From positions 2,542,001-2,606,000 of the forward strand of contig NZ_CWKH01000001.1 in the NCBI RefSeq assembly GCF_001245615.1: a DNA stretch of 64,000 nt, written 5' to 3'. Below are positions 18,564 through 25,288 of this stretch, piece by piece. Source of the stretch: Mycolicibacterium neworleansense (lineage in GTDB: Bacteria; Actinomycetota; Actinomycetes; Mycobacteriales; Mycobacteriaceae). A program made the translations under genes and the position numbers. Numbering within the stretch: the stretch's first letter is position 1; each line of letters opens with the position of its first letter. The notes beneath the pieces were generated by a model. The model had not been told where the DNA came from and did no database searches. It worked only from the letters and a program-made list of their open reading frames with translations.

Positions 18564-18579
18564 AGTGACATTGCCCACG
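18564..18579 (+). promoter_or_regulatory. Candidate CRP/cAMP-receptor site upstream of whiB1
   Basis: AGTGACATTGCCCACG fits the CRP-type pattern GTGA-N6-YCAC. It lies 150 bases before the whiB1 start. The whiB1 promoter of M. tuberculosis is known to be controlled by the cAMP receptor protein through a similar site. TTGACA at 18596-18601 just downstream could be a -35 box. Binding here is inferred. Confidence 0.5.
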
Positions 18580-18728
18580 TGTTAACTCAATGCTATTGAC
18601 ATCTGTTCAGCCTGTGAAAGCATCAATGCAACAGTGCAGAAACATTCGTGTGCACGCGTTAACAGCCGAAGAAAATCTAGTGCGCTTCGCCGCGCACGCA
18701 TGACATGTCTAACGAGGAGTTTGATCTT

Positions 18729-18980
18729 ATGGATTGGCGCCACAAGGCCGTCTGTCGCGACGAAGATCCGGAGCTGTTCTTCCCCGTGGGAAACAGTGGC
18801 CCGGCGCTTGCTCAGATCGCCGACGCGAAGCTGGTGTGCAACCGTTGCCCCGTGACCACTGAGTGCCTCACCTGGGCCTTGGACTCCGGCCAGGACGCCG
18901 GCGTGTGGGGCGGGATGAGCGAGGATGAGCGTCGTGCGCTCAAGCGTCGCAACGCCCGCACCAAGGCCCGCACCGTCGTC
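18729..18980 (+). CDS. whiB1: WhiB1, iron-sulfur transcriptional regulator
   Basis: An 84-residue WhiB protein virtually identical to M. tuberculosis WhiB1. Four Cys at 9, 37, 40 and 46 ligate the [4Fe-4S] cluster; GVWGG is the turn motif that contacts the principal sigma factor, and the basic KRRNARTKAR tail binds DNA. The ATG at 18729 with GAGGAG nine bases upstream is the family start; the ATG at 18705 is upstream of this ribosome-binding site. WhiB1 is an essential nitric-oxide-sensitive regulator. The gene stands alone between a long promoter region and a strong terminator. Coordinates include coding sequence up to the TGA at 18981-18983. Confidence 0.97.
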
Positions 18981-19004
18981 TGATCTCAACTCAGACCTCG
19001 ACGC

Positions 19005-19046
19005 AAGCTATGGCCCCGACGAATGTCGGGGCCATAGCTTATTTTT
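19005..19046 (+). terminator. Strong intrinsic terminator after whiB1
   Basis: A perfect 16-bp stem (19005-19020 with 19025-19040), GC-rich in its core, with a GAAT tetraloop is followed by ATTTTT. It begins 22 bases after the whiB1 stop. Canonical hairpin-plus-U-tract terminators this strong are uncommon in mycobacteria. Confidence 0.92.
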
Positions 19047-19169
19047 GCGGCAATTATCGACAGCAAATTGGGTAATTGTCGTCACATTTCGTTTTTGACG
19101 CCGCTGGGTAATTGCTTCAGTGGTACTGGCGTACCACTGTGAACCTGCTGCCAGCCCCTCCGGCAGTGC

Positions 19170-20669
19170 TCACTGGATCCCGCGACTGCGCCGGCCGATC
19201 GGCACGCGCAGCACCACGTCGGTACCCCCCGATGCGACGTCGTGCATGCCCAAGGACCCGTCCAGTTCCGCGGTCACGAGCGTCCGGACGATCTGCAGAC
19301 CCAACCGGTCGGACTTCTCCAGGCTGAATCCGTCGGGCAGCCCACGTCCGTCGTCGTGCACCACGACATCGAGCCAGCGGGCCGACCGCTCCGACCGGAT
19401 CGTCACGCAGCCTTGGGACGTATTCGTATCGAAGGCATGCTCGATGGCGTTCTGCACCAATTCGGTGATCACCATGATCAGGGCTGTCGCGCGATCGGCG
19501 TCGAGCACGCCCAGGGCACCGTCGCGGTTGATCCGGATCGGGGTGTCCACCGAAGCGACGTCGTTCATGATCGGCAGGATGCGGTCGATCACCTCGTCGA
19601 GGTTGACCTCCTCGTCGACCGACATCGACAACGCGTCGTGCACCAGAGCGATCGAGGACACCCGCCGCACCGATTCGATCAGCGCCTCGCGGGCTTCCAG
19701 ATTGTTGGTCCGGCGCGCCTGCAGCCGCAACAGGGCCGCGACCGTCTGCAGATTGTTCTTCACCCGATGATGGATCTCGCGGATGGTGGCGTCCTTGCTC
19801 AGCAGCGCGCGGTCACGTCGTTTGACCTCGGTGACGTCGCGGATCAGGACGGCCGCACCGACCGCGGCGCCGTGTACGACCAGCGGCAGCGTCCGCAACA
19901 GCACGGCGGCGCCGCCCGCGTCGACCTCCATGCGCATGCTGGAGCCACCGGCCAGCGAGTCACGGACGTGGTTGGCCAGTTCCTGGGCCTCGAACGGGTC
20001 GGAGATCAACGGCCGGGTGATGGTCACCAGATTGTGCCCGTCGAGTTCGGAGGCCAGGCCCATGCGGTGATAGGCCGAGATGGCGTTGGGGCTGGCGAAC
20101 ACCACATCGCCGACCTCGTCGAGGCGGATGAAGCCGTCGCCCACCCGCGGGCTGGAACGCGACATGGCCAGATCACCGACGTTGGGGAACGTGCCCTCGG
20201 ACAGCATGTGCAGCAGGTCGCTCGCACAGTCCAGGTAGGCGCCTTCCAGCGGGCTGGCCATCCGACGGGTGGCCAGCGCGGTCTGGTGGGTGAGCACCGC
20301 GACCACGTGATCGCGGTGCCGCACCGGCACCGCTTCTACATTGAGGCCGGGCAGGTCTGGCGAATGTCGTTGTGTACCACCGCTTCCCCGCCCGATCGCG
20401 CCGGACTCGAAAGCTGTGGTGACCACGGGAAGGTCCGCCGCTGCGGCCAGCGTGCCCACCGAGTCGGCGAGCAACACGGTGGGGGCGGTGTTGGGGCGCA
20501 CCTGCGCCACGCACACCAGCACCCCGTCGTCGCGGCGCACCCACATCAGGTAGTCGGCGAACGACAGGTCGGCCAACAGCTGCCACTCCCCGACCACCGC
20601 ATGCAGGTGGTCCACCGCGCTGCCGGGCAGGACGGTGTGCTCGGCGAGCAGGTCACCGAGGGTGGACAT
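19170..20669 (-). CDS. pdtaS: PdtaS sensor histidine kinase
   Basis: A 499-residue soluble histidine kinase. It has an N-terminal GAF-like domain, a PAS-like domain at about residues 170-285, then a HisKA_2 dimerisation helix (IREIHHRVKNNLQTV) with the phospho-acceptor at His300/301, and an HATPase domain (ITELVQNAIEHAF, DDGRGLP). Length and sequence match Rv3220c. PdtaS signals to the RNA-binding antiterminator PdtaR, whose gene is not in this window. It lies 15 bases after the biotinyl protein gene, so the two are probably co-transcribed. Confidence 0.93.
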   Translation of the reverse strand: MSTLGDLLAEHTVLPGSAVDHLHAVVGEWQLLADLSFADYLMWVRRDDGVLVCVAQVRPNTAPTVLLADSVGTLAAAADLPVVTTAFESGAIGRGSGGTQRHSPDLPGLNVEAVPVRHRDHVVAVLTHQTALATRRMASPLEGAYLDCASDLLHMLSEGTFPNVGDLAMSRSSPRVGDGFIRLDEVGDVVFASPNAISAYHRMGLASELDGHNLVTITRPLISDPFEAQELANHVRDSLAGGSSMRMEVDAGGAAVLLRTLPLVVHGAAVGAAVLIRDVTEVKRRDRALLSKDATIREIHHRVKNNLQTVAALLRLQARRTNNLEAREALIESVRRVSSIALVHDALSMSVDEEVNLDEVIDRILPIMNDVASVDTPIRINRDGALGVLDADRATALIMVITELVQNAIEHAFDTNTSQGCVTIRSERSARWLDVVVHDDGRGLPDGFSLEKSDRLGLQIVRTLVTAELDGSLGMHDVASGGTDVVLRVPIGRRSRGIQ

Positions 20670-20684
20670 CAGCCAACTCCAGTG

Positions 20685-20903
20685 TCAGTCGTCGATCACC
20701 GCGATGAGATCGCCGGCCTGGATCACGTCGCCCTCGGCGACATTGACCTTGGTCACAGTGCCCGCGACCTCGGCGAGGACCGGGATCTCCATCTTCATCG
20801 ACTCGAGCAGCACCAGGGTGTCCCCCGCACCGATCTGATCGCCCTCGTGAACCACGACCTCCAGCACACTGGCCACGATTTCGGCGCGAACGTCCTCGGC
20901 CAT
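20685..20903 (-). CDS. Biotinylated protein TB7.3
   Basis: A 72-residue biotinyl/lipoyl-attachment domain protein. The biotin acceptor is Lys37 in ESMKMEIP, with Gly-rich turns (AGDLIAVID) typical of biotin carboxyl carrier domains. I use the ATG at 20903 because GGGG lies five bases upstream; a GTG at 20909 would add two residues. It matches Rv3221c (TB7.3). Which carboxylase it serves is not known from context. Confidence 0.92.
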   Translation of the reverse strand: MAEDVRAEIVASVLEVVVHEGDQIGAGDTLVLLESMKMEIPVLAEVAGTVTKVNVAEGDVIQAGDLIAVIDD

Positions 20904-21039
20904 CTTCACCCCACTTCACTACGGCTGCTAACCCGACTACTTCTGCGGCCTATATCGAACCACAACACCGGGTGGTCAGCGCCGCCCCCGGGTCATGAGA
21001 CACTAGGGAGCAAGTTCTTACACCATCTGGAGGATCATC

Positions 21040-21132
21040 ATGGCCAAGCGTGGCCGCAAGAAGCGGGACCGCAAGCACTCGAAGGCGAACCACGGCAAGC
21101 GCCCCAACGCCGGTTCGAAGTCAGTGCGCTAA
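21040..21132 (+). CDS. Ribosomal protein bL37 (actinobacterial small 50S protein)
   Basis: A 30-residue, strongly basic peptide beginning MAKRGRKKRDRKHSKANHGK. The ATG at 21040 is preceded by TGGAGGA at 21028-21034, and the codons are typical. The sequence matches the small 50S protein bL37 seen in mycobacterial ribosome structures, with a few additional C-terminal residues (GSKSVR) compared with the form I recall. It is divergent from TB7.3 and is followed by a hairpin terminator. Such short genes are usually missed by automated calls. Confidence 0.88.
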   Translation: MAKRGRKKRDRKHSKANHGKRPNAGSKSVR

Positions 21133-21151
21133 GCCACTTCGGCTGACTGTG

Positions 21152-21186
21152 ACCGCCCGACTCCTCTCGGAGATCGGGCGGTTTGT
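21152..21186 (+). terminator. Hairpin terminator after bL37
   Basis: ACCGCCCGA (21152-21160) pairs perfectly with TCGGGCGGT (21174-21182) across a 13-base loop, followed by a short TTGT. It lies 20 bases after the bL37 stop and could also serve rshA-sigH transcripts from the opposite strand. Confidence 0.65.
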
Positions 21187-21214
21187 CGTCGGCTGACCTG
21201 GGGCTTTCGCCCCG

Positions 21215-21520
21215 TCAGCCCTGGATGATCGTGGTCTGGCTGATCTGGATGCGCAGCCGCTCCCGCAGGCCCTCCGGGGCCTTCTCGCCGCTGCACTTGG
21301 CCGCGATGAGCCGCTTGACCCGCTCCTCGACCCCGTAGTGGCGGAGGCAGGCCGGGCATTCTTCGAGGTGGTGCTTGAGCTTGTCGCGGCTTTCCGGCGT
21401 GCATTCACCGTCGAGCAGCGTCCATACCTCAGCGATCACCGCGGCGCAGTCAGGATGCTCGGGATCGACGGGACCGATCGGCGGGGTCCAGCGCTCGTCC
21501 TCATCGTGCTTCTCGCTCAT
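21215..21520 (-). CDS. rshA: RshA, zinc-type anti-sigma factor for SigH
   Basis: A 101-residue zinc-associated anti-sigma factor. The ZAS motif is His51-xxx-Cys55-xx-Cys58 with an additional Cys25 and Cys40. In the reduced state it holds SigH inactive; disulfide stress oxidises the cysteines and releases SigH. Its ATG overlaps the sigH stop by four bases (21517-21520), so sigma and anti-sigma are translated in a coupled way. It corresponds to Rv3221A. Confidence 0.95.
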   Translation of the reverse strand: MSEKHDEDERWTPPIGPVDPEHPDCAAVIAEVWTLLDGECTPESRDKLKHHLEECPACLRHYGVEERVKRLIAAKCSGEKAPEGLRERLRIQISQTTIIQG

Positions 21521-22164
21521 GACGAGACCTCCTCCGGCTCACCAAGCTGCTGACCTCGGATGAAGCCGCGGTCCCTGGCCACATCCGCCAGCAGATCGCG
21601 CAGCTGCTTGCGGCCGCGGTGCAGTCGGGACATCACCGTCCCGATGGGAGTATCCATGATTTCGGCGATCTCCTTGTAGGGGAAACCCTCGACGTCGGCG
21701 TAATACACCGCCATCCGGAATTCCTCGGGCAACGCCTGCAGCGCGGCTTTGATCTCGGTGTCGGGCAGCGCTTCGAGAGCCTCGACCTCGGCCGACCGCA
21801 GACCGGTCGAGGAGTGCTCGGCGTTGGATGCCAGCTGCCAGTCGGTGATCTCGTCGGTCGGGTATTCGGCGGGTTGGCGCTGCTTCTTGCGATAGCTGTT
21901 GATGTAGGTGTTGGTCAGGATGCGGTACAGCCACGCCTTGAGGTTGGTGCCCTCGCGGAAGGACCGGAAGCCGGCGTAGGCCTTGACCATGGTTTCCTGC
22001 AGCAGGTCCTCGGCATCGGCGGGGTTGCGGGTCATCCGCAGCGCGCCGCCGTAGAGCTGGTCCAGCAGCGGGATGGCATCACGTTCGAACCGGGCGGTCA
22101 GCTCGGCATCGGTCTCGGCAGTCGGCTGCGGCGTGTCAGGCTCAGCCTGCTCGACGTCAGTCAT
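21517..22164 (-). CDS. sigH: SigH, ECF sigma factor for thiol-oxidative and heat stress
   Basis: A 215-residue group IV sigma factor with region 2 ([38 protein letters not shown]) and region 4 ([32 protein letters not shown]). The sequence is close to M. tuberculosis SigH. The ATG at 22164 gives a length close to the known 216; the frame open to 22257 covers the promoter. SigH transcribes thioredoxin, chaperone and other sigma-factor genes and its own operon. Confidence 0.95.
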   Translation of the reverse strand: MTDVEQAEPDTPQPTAETDAELTARFERDAIPLLDQLYGGALRMTRNPADAEDLLQETMVKAYAGFRSFREGTNLKAWLYRILTNTYINSYRKKQRQPAEYPTDEITDWQLASNAEHSSTGLRSAEVEALEALPDTEIKAALQALPEEFRMAVYYADVEGFPYKEIAEIMDTPIGTVMSRLHRGRKQLRDLLADVARDRGFIRGQQLGEPEEVSS

Positions 22165-22209
22165 CGTGGGAAACACCTTCCCTTCTGTCGCGGCGCCACC
22201 AAGAGGTAC

Positions 22210-22240
22210 GGAATACCACTGGGTATCCGCTGGCCGTTCC
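22210..22240. promoter_or_regulatory. Two-faced SigH-type promoter between sigH and ybaK
   Basis: On the plus strand GGAATA (22210-22215) and CGTT (22235-22238), 19 bases apart, match the SigH consensus GGAAYA-N16-20-SGTT and face ybaK. On the minus strand the same segment reads GGAACG (22240-22235) and GGTATT (22217-22212), 17 bases apart, facing sigH. The -35 is good in both directions; the -10 is better toward ybaK. SigH autoregulation is established in mycobacteria; bidirectional use is inferred. Confidence 0.6.
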
Positions 22241-22341
22241 AGGCATACGGTTGGCACCAGAATCCTCCTTCAGATCCTAGAGCGTGCTACCGACAGGTAG
22301 CGCTGAGCAGGTGTCGAGAGCAATAACGGCATGCGGGGGCC

Positions 22342-22854
22342 ATGATGTTCCCGACTACGCTGAGCGCCGTGGCACGTGCAGCAACACCCGCGATCGCGGC
22401 TCTGGTGGCCGCGGGTATCGACCACGAAGTGGTGGCCTACCAGCACGACCCGCGCAACGAGTCGTTCGGCGACGAGGCGGTCGCCCAACTGGCGGCCGAC
22501 GGCATCGTCGCAGAGCAGGTGTTCAAGACGCTCGTGATCGCGCTGCCCAAAGGGCTGGCGGTAGCGGTTGTGCCCGTGCCGCAGAAGCTGTCCCTCAAGG
22601 CGGCGGCGGCCGCCCTGGGCGTTCCCAAGGCGGAGATGGCCGACCCGGCGGCCGCTTCGCGGTCCACCGGGTACGTCGTGGGCGGGATCTCCCCGCTGGG
22701 CCAGCGCAAGCGCCTGCCGACCGTCGTGGACACCTCGGCACTGGCTTTCGACAAGGTCCTGTGCAGCGCGGGCAAGCGCGGCCTGGACATCGCACTGTCG
22801 CCCGAGGACCTGATCCGGGCGACCGGCGCGGTCACCGCCGACATCACCGCCTGA
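22342..22854 (+). CDS. ybaK: YbaK/EbsC-type aminoacyl-tRNA deacylase
   Basis: A 170-residue YbaK/ProX-superfamily protein that hydrolyses mischarged Cys-tRNA(Pro). Recognisable features are the VFKTLVIAL strand with the catalytic Lys, the GGISPLGQRKRLPTVVD motif and CSAGKRGLDIAL. The ATG at 22342 has GGGGGC just upstream; a GTG at 22369 is an alternative. It is divergent from sigH and downstream of a SigH-like promoter, so it may be stress-induced. M. tuberculosis carries only fragments (Rv3224A/B) at the equivalent place, as I recall. Confidence 0.87.
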   Translation: MMFPTTLSAVARAATPAIAALVAAGIDHEVVAYQHDPRNESFGDEAVAQLAADGIVAEQVFKTLVIALPKGLAVAVVPVPQKLSLKAAAAALGVPKAEMADPAAASRSTGYVVGGISPLGQRKRLPTVVDTSALAFDKVLCSAGKRGLDIALSPEDLIRATGAVTADITA

Positions 22855-22968
22855 TCACCGCAGGTCTCGGCGGCATGTCGCAATCGGAAACCTGTCGGTG
22901 TGCGAATCCGTGATTTACACCACGGCTCGCGCCGGATTCCATGGACCCGACGACGAAAGCGGGTGCCC

Positions 22969-24084
22969 ATGACGATCAGCGTGGCCGAGCGGGCGGAACT
23001 GGCCGCCGCGGTCTCACAGTTACTGCACGACGAATGCACCGAACAGGACGTGCGCCGGGTGATGGGCAGCGACGACCGGTTCGACCGCGAGTTGTGGCGC
23101 AAGCTCGCCGCTCAGGGAGTGACCGGCCTGCTGGTGGACGGTGCGTACGGCGGCGTCGGCCTGGGCGCCCTGGAGCTCGAAGCCGTCGCCGAACAGACCG
23201 GGGCCGCACTGTTGCCTGCGCCGTTCTTGTCCAGCGCGGTGTTGGCGTCGGCGCTGATCGGCGCGGCCGGGACCGAGGACGACAAGCGACGACTGCTGCC
23301 GGGCCTGGTCGACGGGTCCGCGGTGGGGACCGTCGCGGTGACCGGTTCCCGCGGCACCTGGGCGCAGGAGGGCGTCGCGGTACGGGCCACATCCGATCAG
23401 GGCTCAGCGGGCACCGACTACACGCTGACCGGCCATGCGCACTACGTCATCCACGGTCAGGTTGCCGACGTGATCCTGGTGGTGGCCCGCGTCGACGGAG
23501 ACTTCGGGATCTTCCAGATCGCTCCCGACGCCGTGGGTTTCGAGCGCGCGGCCACAACGGTTTTCGACCCGACCGTGCCCTTGTCCACCTACACGTTCGA
23601 CGCCACCCCGGCCCGCAGTCTCGGCAGCGCCGGATGGGACGCGGTGCAGCACGCCCTCGACCTCGGGGTGATCGCGCTGGCCGGCGAACAGGTCGGCGGC
23701 ACCCGGCGCATCTTCGACATCACCGTGGACTACCTCAAGACCCGCATCCAGTTCGGCCGCCCGATCGGCAGCTTCCAGGCCCTCAAGCACATGGCCGCCG
23801 ACCTGCTGGTGCAGGTCGAATCGGCCACCTCGGCCGCCCAGCACGCCGCCGCCGAATACGCATCAGGCAGCGAGAAAGCCCCTGGCGCAATCGCTCTGGC
23901 CGGATTCGCCTGCGCCGAGGCCTACCACACGACCGCCATGTCGGCGATCCAGATGCACGGCGGCATCGCGTTCACCTGGGAGCACCCGGCCCACCTGTTC
24001 CTGCGCCGGGCCCGCACCGGCCTGCAACTGCTCGGCGGCTCCGGCCTGCACCGCGAGCGCTACCTCTCGTCGAAAGGCGCCTGA
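22969..24084 (+). CDS. Acyl-CoA dehydrogenase, probable non-catalytic FadE subunit
   Basis: A 371-residue acyl-CoA dehydrogenase-fold protein. The C-terminal domain has TRIQFGRPIGSFQALKHMAA and AIQMHGGIAFTWEH, the family signatures. At the catalytic-base position used by isovaleryl-type enzymes the sequence is DLGVIALAG, with Gly in place of Glu, and the alternative C-terminal Glu is absent too (GGSGLHRER). This suggests a structural partner. It lies two bases before a second dehydrogenase subunit. I chose the ATG at 22969; a GTG at 22963 is possible. Confidence 0.85.
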   Translation: MTISVAERAELAAAVSQLLHDECTEQDVRRVMGSDDRFDRELWRKLAAQGVTGLLVDGAYGGVGLGALELEAVAEQTGAALLPAPFLSSAVLASALIGAAGTEDDKRRLLPGLVDGSAVGTVAVTGSRGTWAQEGVAVRATSDQGSAGTDYTLTGHAHYVIHGQVADVILVVARVDGDFGIFQIAPDAVGFERAATTVFDPTVPLSTYTFDATPARSLGSAGWDAVQHALDLGVIALAGEQVGGTRRIFDITVDYLKTRIQFGRPIGSFQALKHMAADLLVQVESATSAAQHAAAEYASGSEKAPGAIALAGFACAEAYHTTAMSAIQMHGGIAFTWEHPAHLFLRRARTGLQLLGGSGLHRERYLSSKGA

Positions 24085-24086
24085 AG

Positions 24087-25283
24087 ATGACCGCCAACGA
24101 CCTGCCCAGCGCCGACGAACTGCGCACCGAGGTGCGCGACTGGCTGGCCCAGAACTGGTCCGGGCTCACGAAATCCACGAATCCGTGGGTCAGCTCCCCC
24201 GATCGGGTGGCCTGGCTGGAGAAGGTGCTCGACGCGGGCTATGCCGTGCCGACATTTCCCACCGAATGGTTCGGGCGGGAGTACCCGAATGCCCTGGCCG
24301 CGGTGATCGAACAGGAATTTCGCGCGGTCAAGGCTCCCGGTGCGCGCCAGGACAAATACAGCATCCCGGCCAACACCGCGCTCACGTTCGGCACCGAGCA
24401 ACTCAAGAACGATCTGGTGCGTGACTTCCTGACCGAACGGGCCCGCACCTGCCTGCTCTACAGCGAGCCCGGGGCCGGATCCGATCTGGCCGCGGTGCGC
24501 ACCACCGCGGTCCGTGACGGTGACGAGTGGGTGGTCAACGGCCAGAAGGTGTGGACATCGGGTGCCACCACCTCCGAATACGCACTGCTGATCGCCCGCA
24601 CCGACTGGGACGTGCCCAAGCACAAAGGCTTGAGCTTCTTCATGATTCCGATGCGCCAGCCCGGCATCGATGTCCGCCCACTGGTACAGATCACCGGCGA
24701 ATCGCATTTCAACGAGGTGTTCATCACCGACGCGCGGGTGTCCGACGCCTACCTGCTGGGCGGCGAGGGCAATGGCTGGCGAGTACTGCAGACCGCACTG
24801 GCCTATGAGCGGTCGATCATGGGCGACGGCGGGCGCGGCTCACGCAACCGCAGCCGCGCCGACGACCTCATCGGCCTGGCCCGCGACCACGGCCGCCTGG
24901 ACGACGCGGCGGTACGCCGCCGGCTGGCCGATGTGCTGGCCTTGAGGGAACTCAACTCGCTCAACAACGCCCGCGCCAAAGCCGCTGCGGCACAGGGCAC
25001 CTCCAGCTCGATCATGTCCCTCGGCAAACTGGCGATGTCGAACATCCTGCACGCCGAGGCCAGCCTCAAGACCGAGATCATCGGTGCCGAAGCACTTTTG
25101 GCCGGCCCCGAGAACCCCGAGGCCGATGACATCAACTTCCTGACCCTCAACGCGTTCTTCACCTCGATCGGCGGCGGCACCGACCAGATCCAGCGCAACA
25201 TCATCGGCGAGCGCGTCCTCGGCCTGGCCAAGGAACCCGAGGTGGACCGGGACATCCCGTTCCGCCAGGCCCGCCGGAGCTGA
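24087..25283 (+). CDS. Acyl-CoA dehydrogenase, probable catalytic FadE subunit
   Basis: A 398-residue acyl-CoA dehydrogenase. The FAD/substrate loop is LLYSEPGAGSDLAAVRT and the trans-segment is NGQKVWTSGATTSEYALLIARTD. AYERSIMG provides a Glu at the isovaleryl-type catalytic position; C-terminal GGGTDQIQRNIIGERVLGL matches the family, lacking the medium-chain-type Glu. With its neighbour it probably forms an alpha2-beta2 FadE heterotetramer as known for steroid side-chain enzymes. The substrate is unknown. It is five bases upstream of the CoA-transferase gene. Confidence 0.87.
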   Translation: MTANDLPSADELRTEVRDWLAQNWSGLTKSTNPWVSSPDRVAWLEKVLDAGYAVPTFPTEWFGREYPNALAAVIEQEFRAVKAPGARQDKYSIPANTALTFGTEQLKNDLVRDFLTERARTCLLYSEPGAGSDLAAVRTTAVRDGDEWVVNGQKVWTSGATTSEYALLIARTDWDVPKHKGLSFFMIPMRQPGIDVRPLVQITGESHFNEVFITDARVSDAYLLGGEGNGWRVLQTALAYERSIMGDGGRGSRNRSRADDLIGLARDHGRLDDAAVRRRLADVLALRELNSLNNARAKAAAAQGTSSSIMSLGKLAMSNILHAEASLKTEIIGAEALLAGPENPEADDINFLTLNAFFTSIGGGTDQIQRNIIGERVLGLAKEPEVDRDIPFRQARRS

Positions 25284-25288
25284 CGTCG

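Noticed and set aside
19048..19114. Weak hairpin CGGCAATTA/TAATTGTCG and repeated TGGGTAATTG after pdtaS
   Set aside because: The stem is short and AT-rich with a 16-base loop, and there is no U-tract in the pdtaS direction; evidence is too thin for a terminator or operator call.
19242..21146. Rightward 634-residue open frame opposite pdtaS and TB7.3
   Set aside because: Composition is His/Arg/Gly/Gln-rich with no recognisable domain, and it mirrors two certain genes on the other strand.
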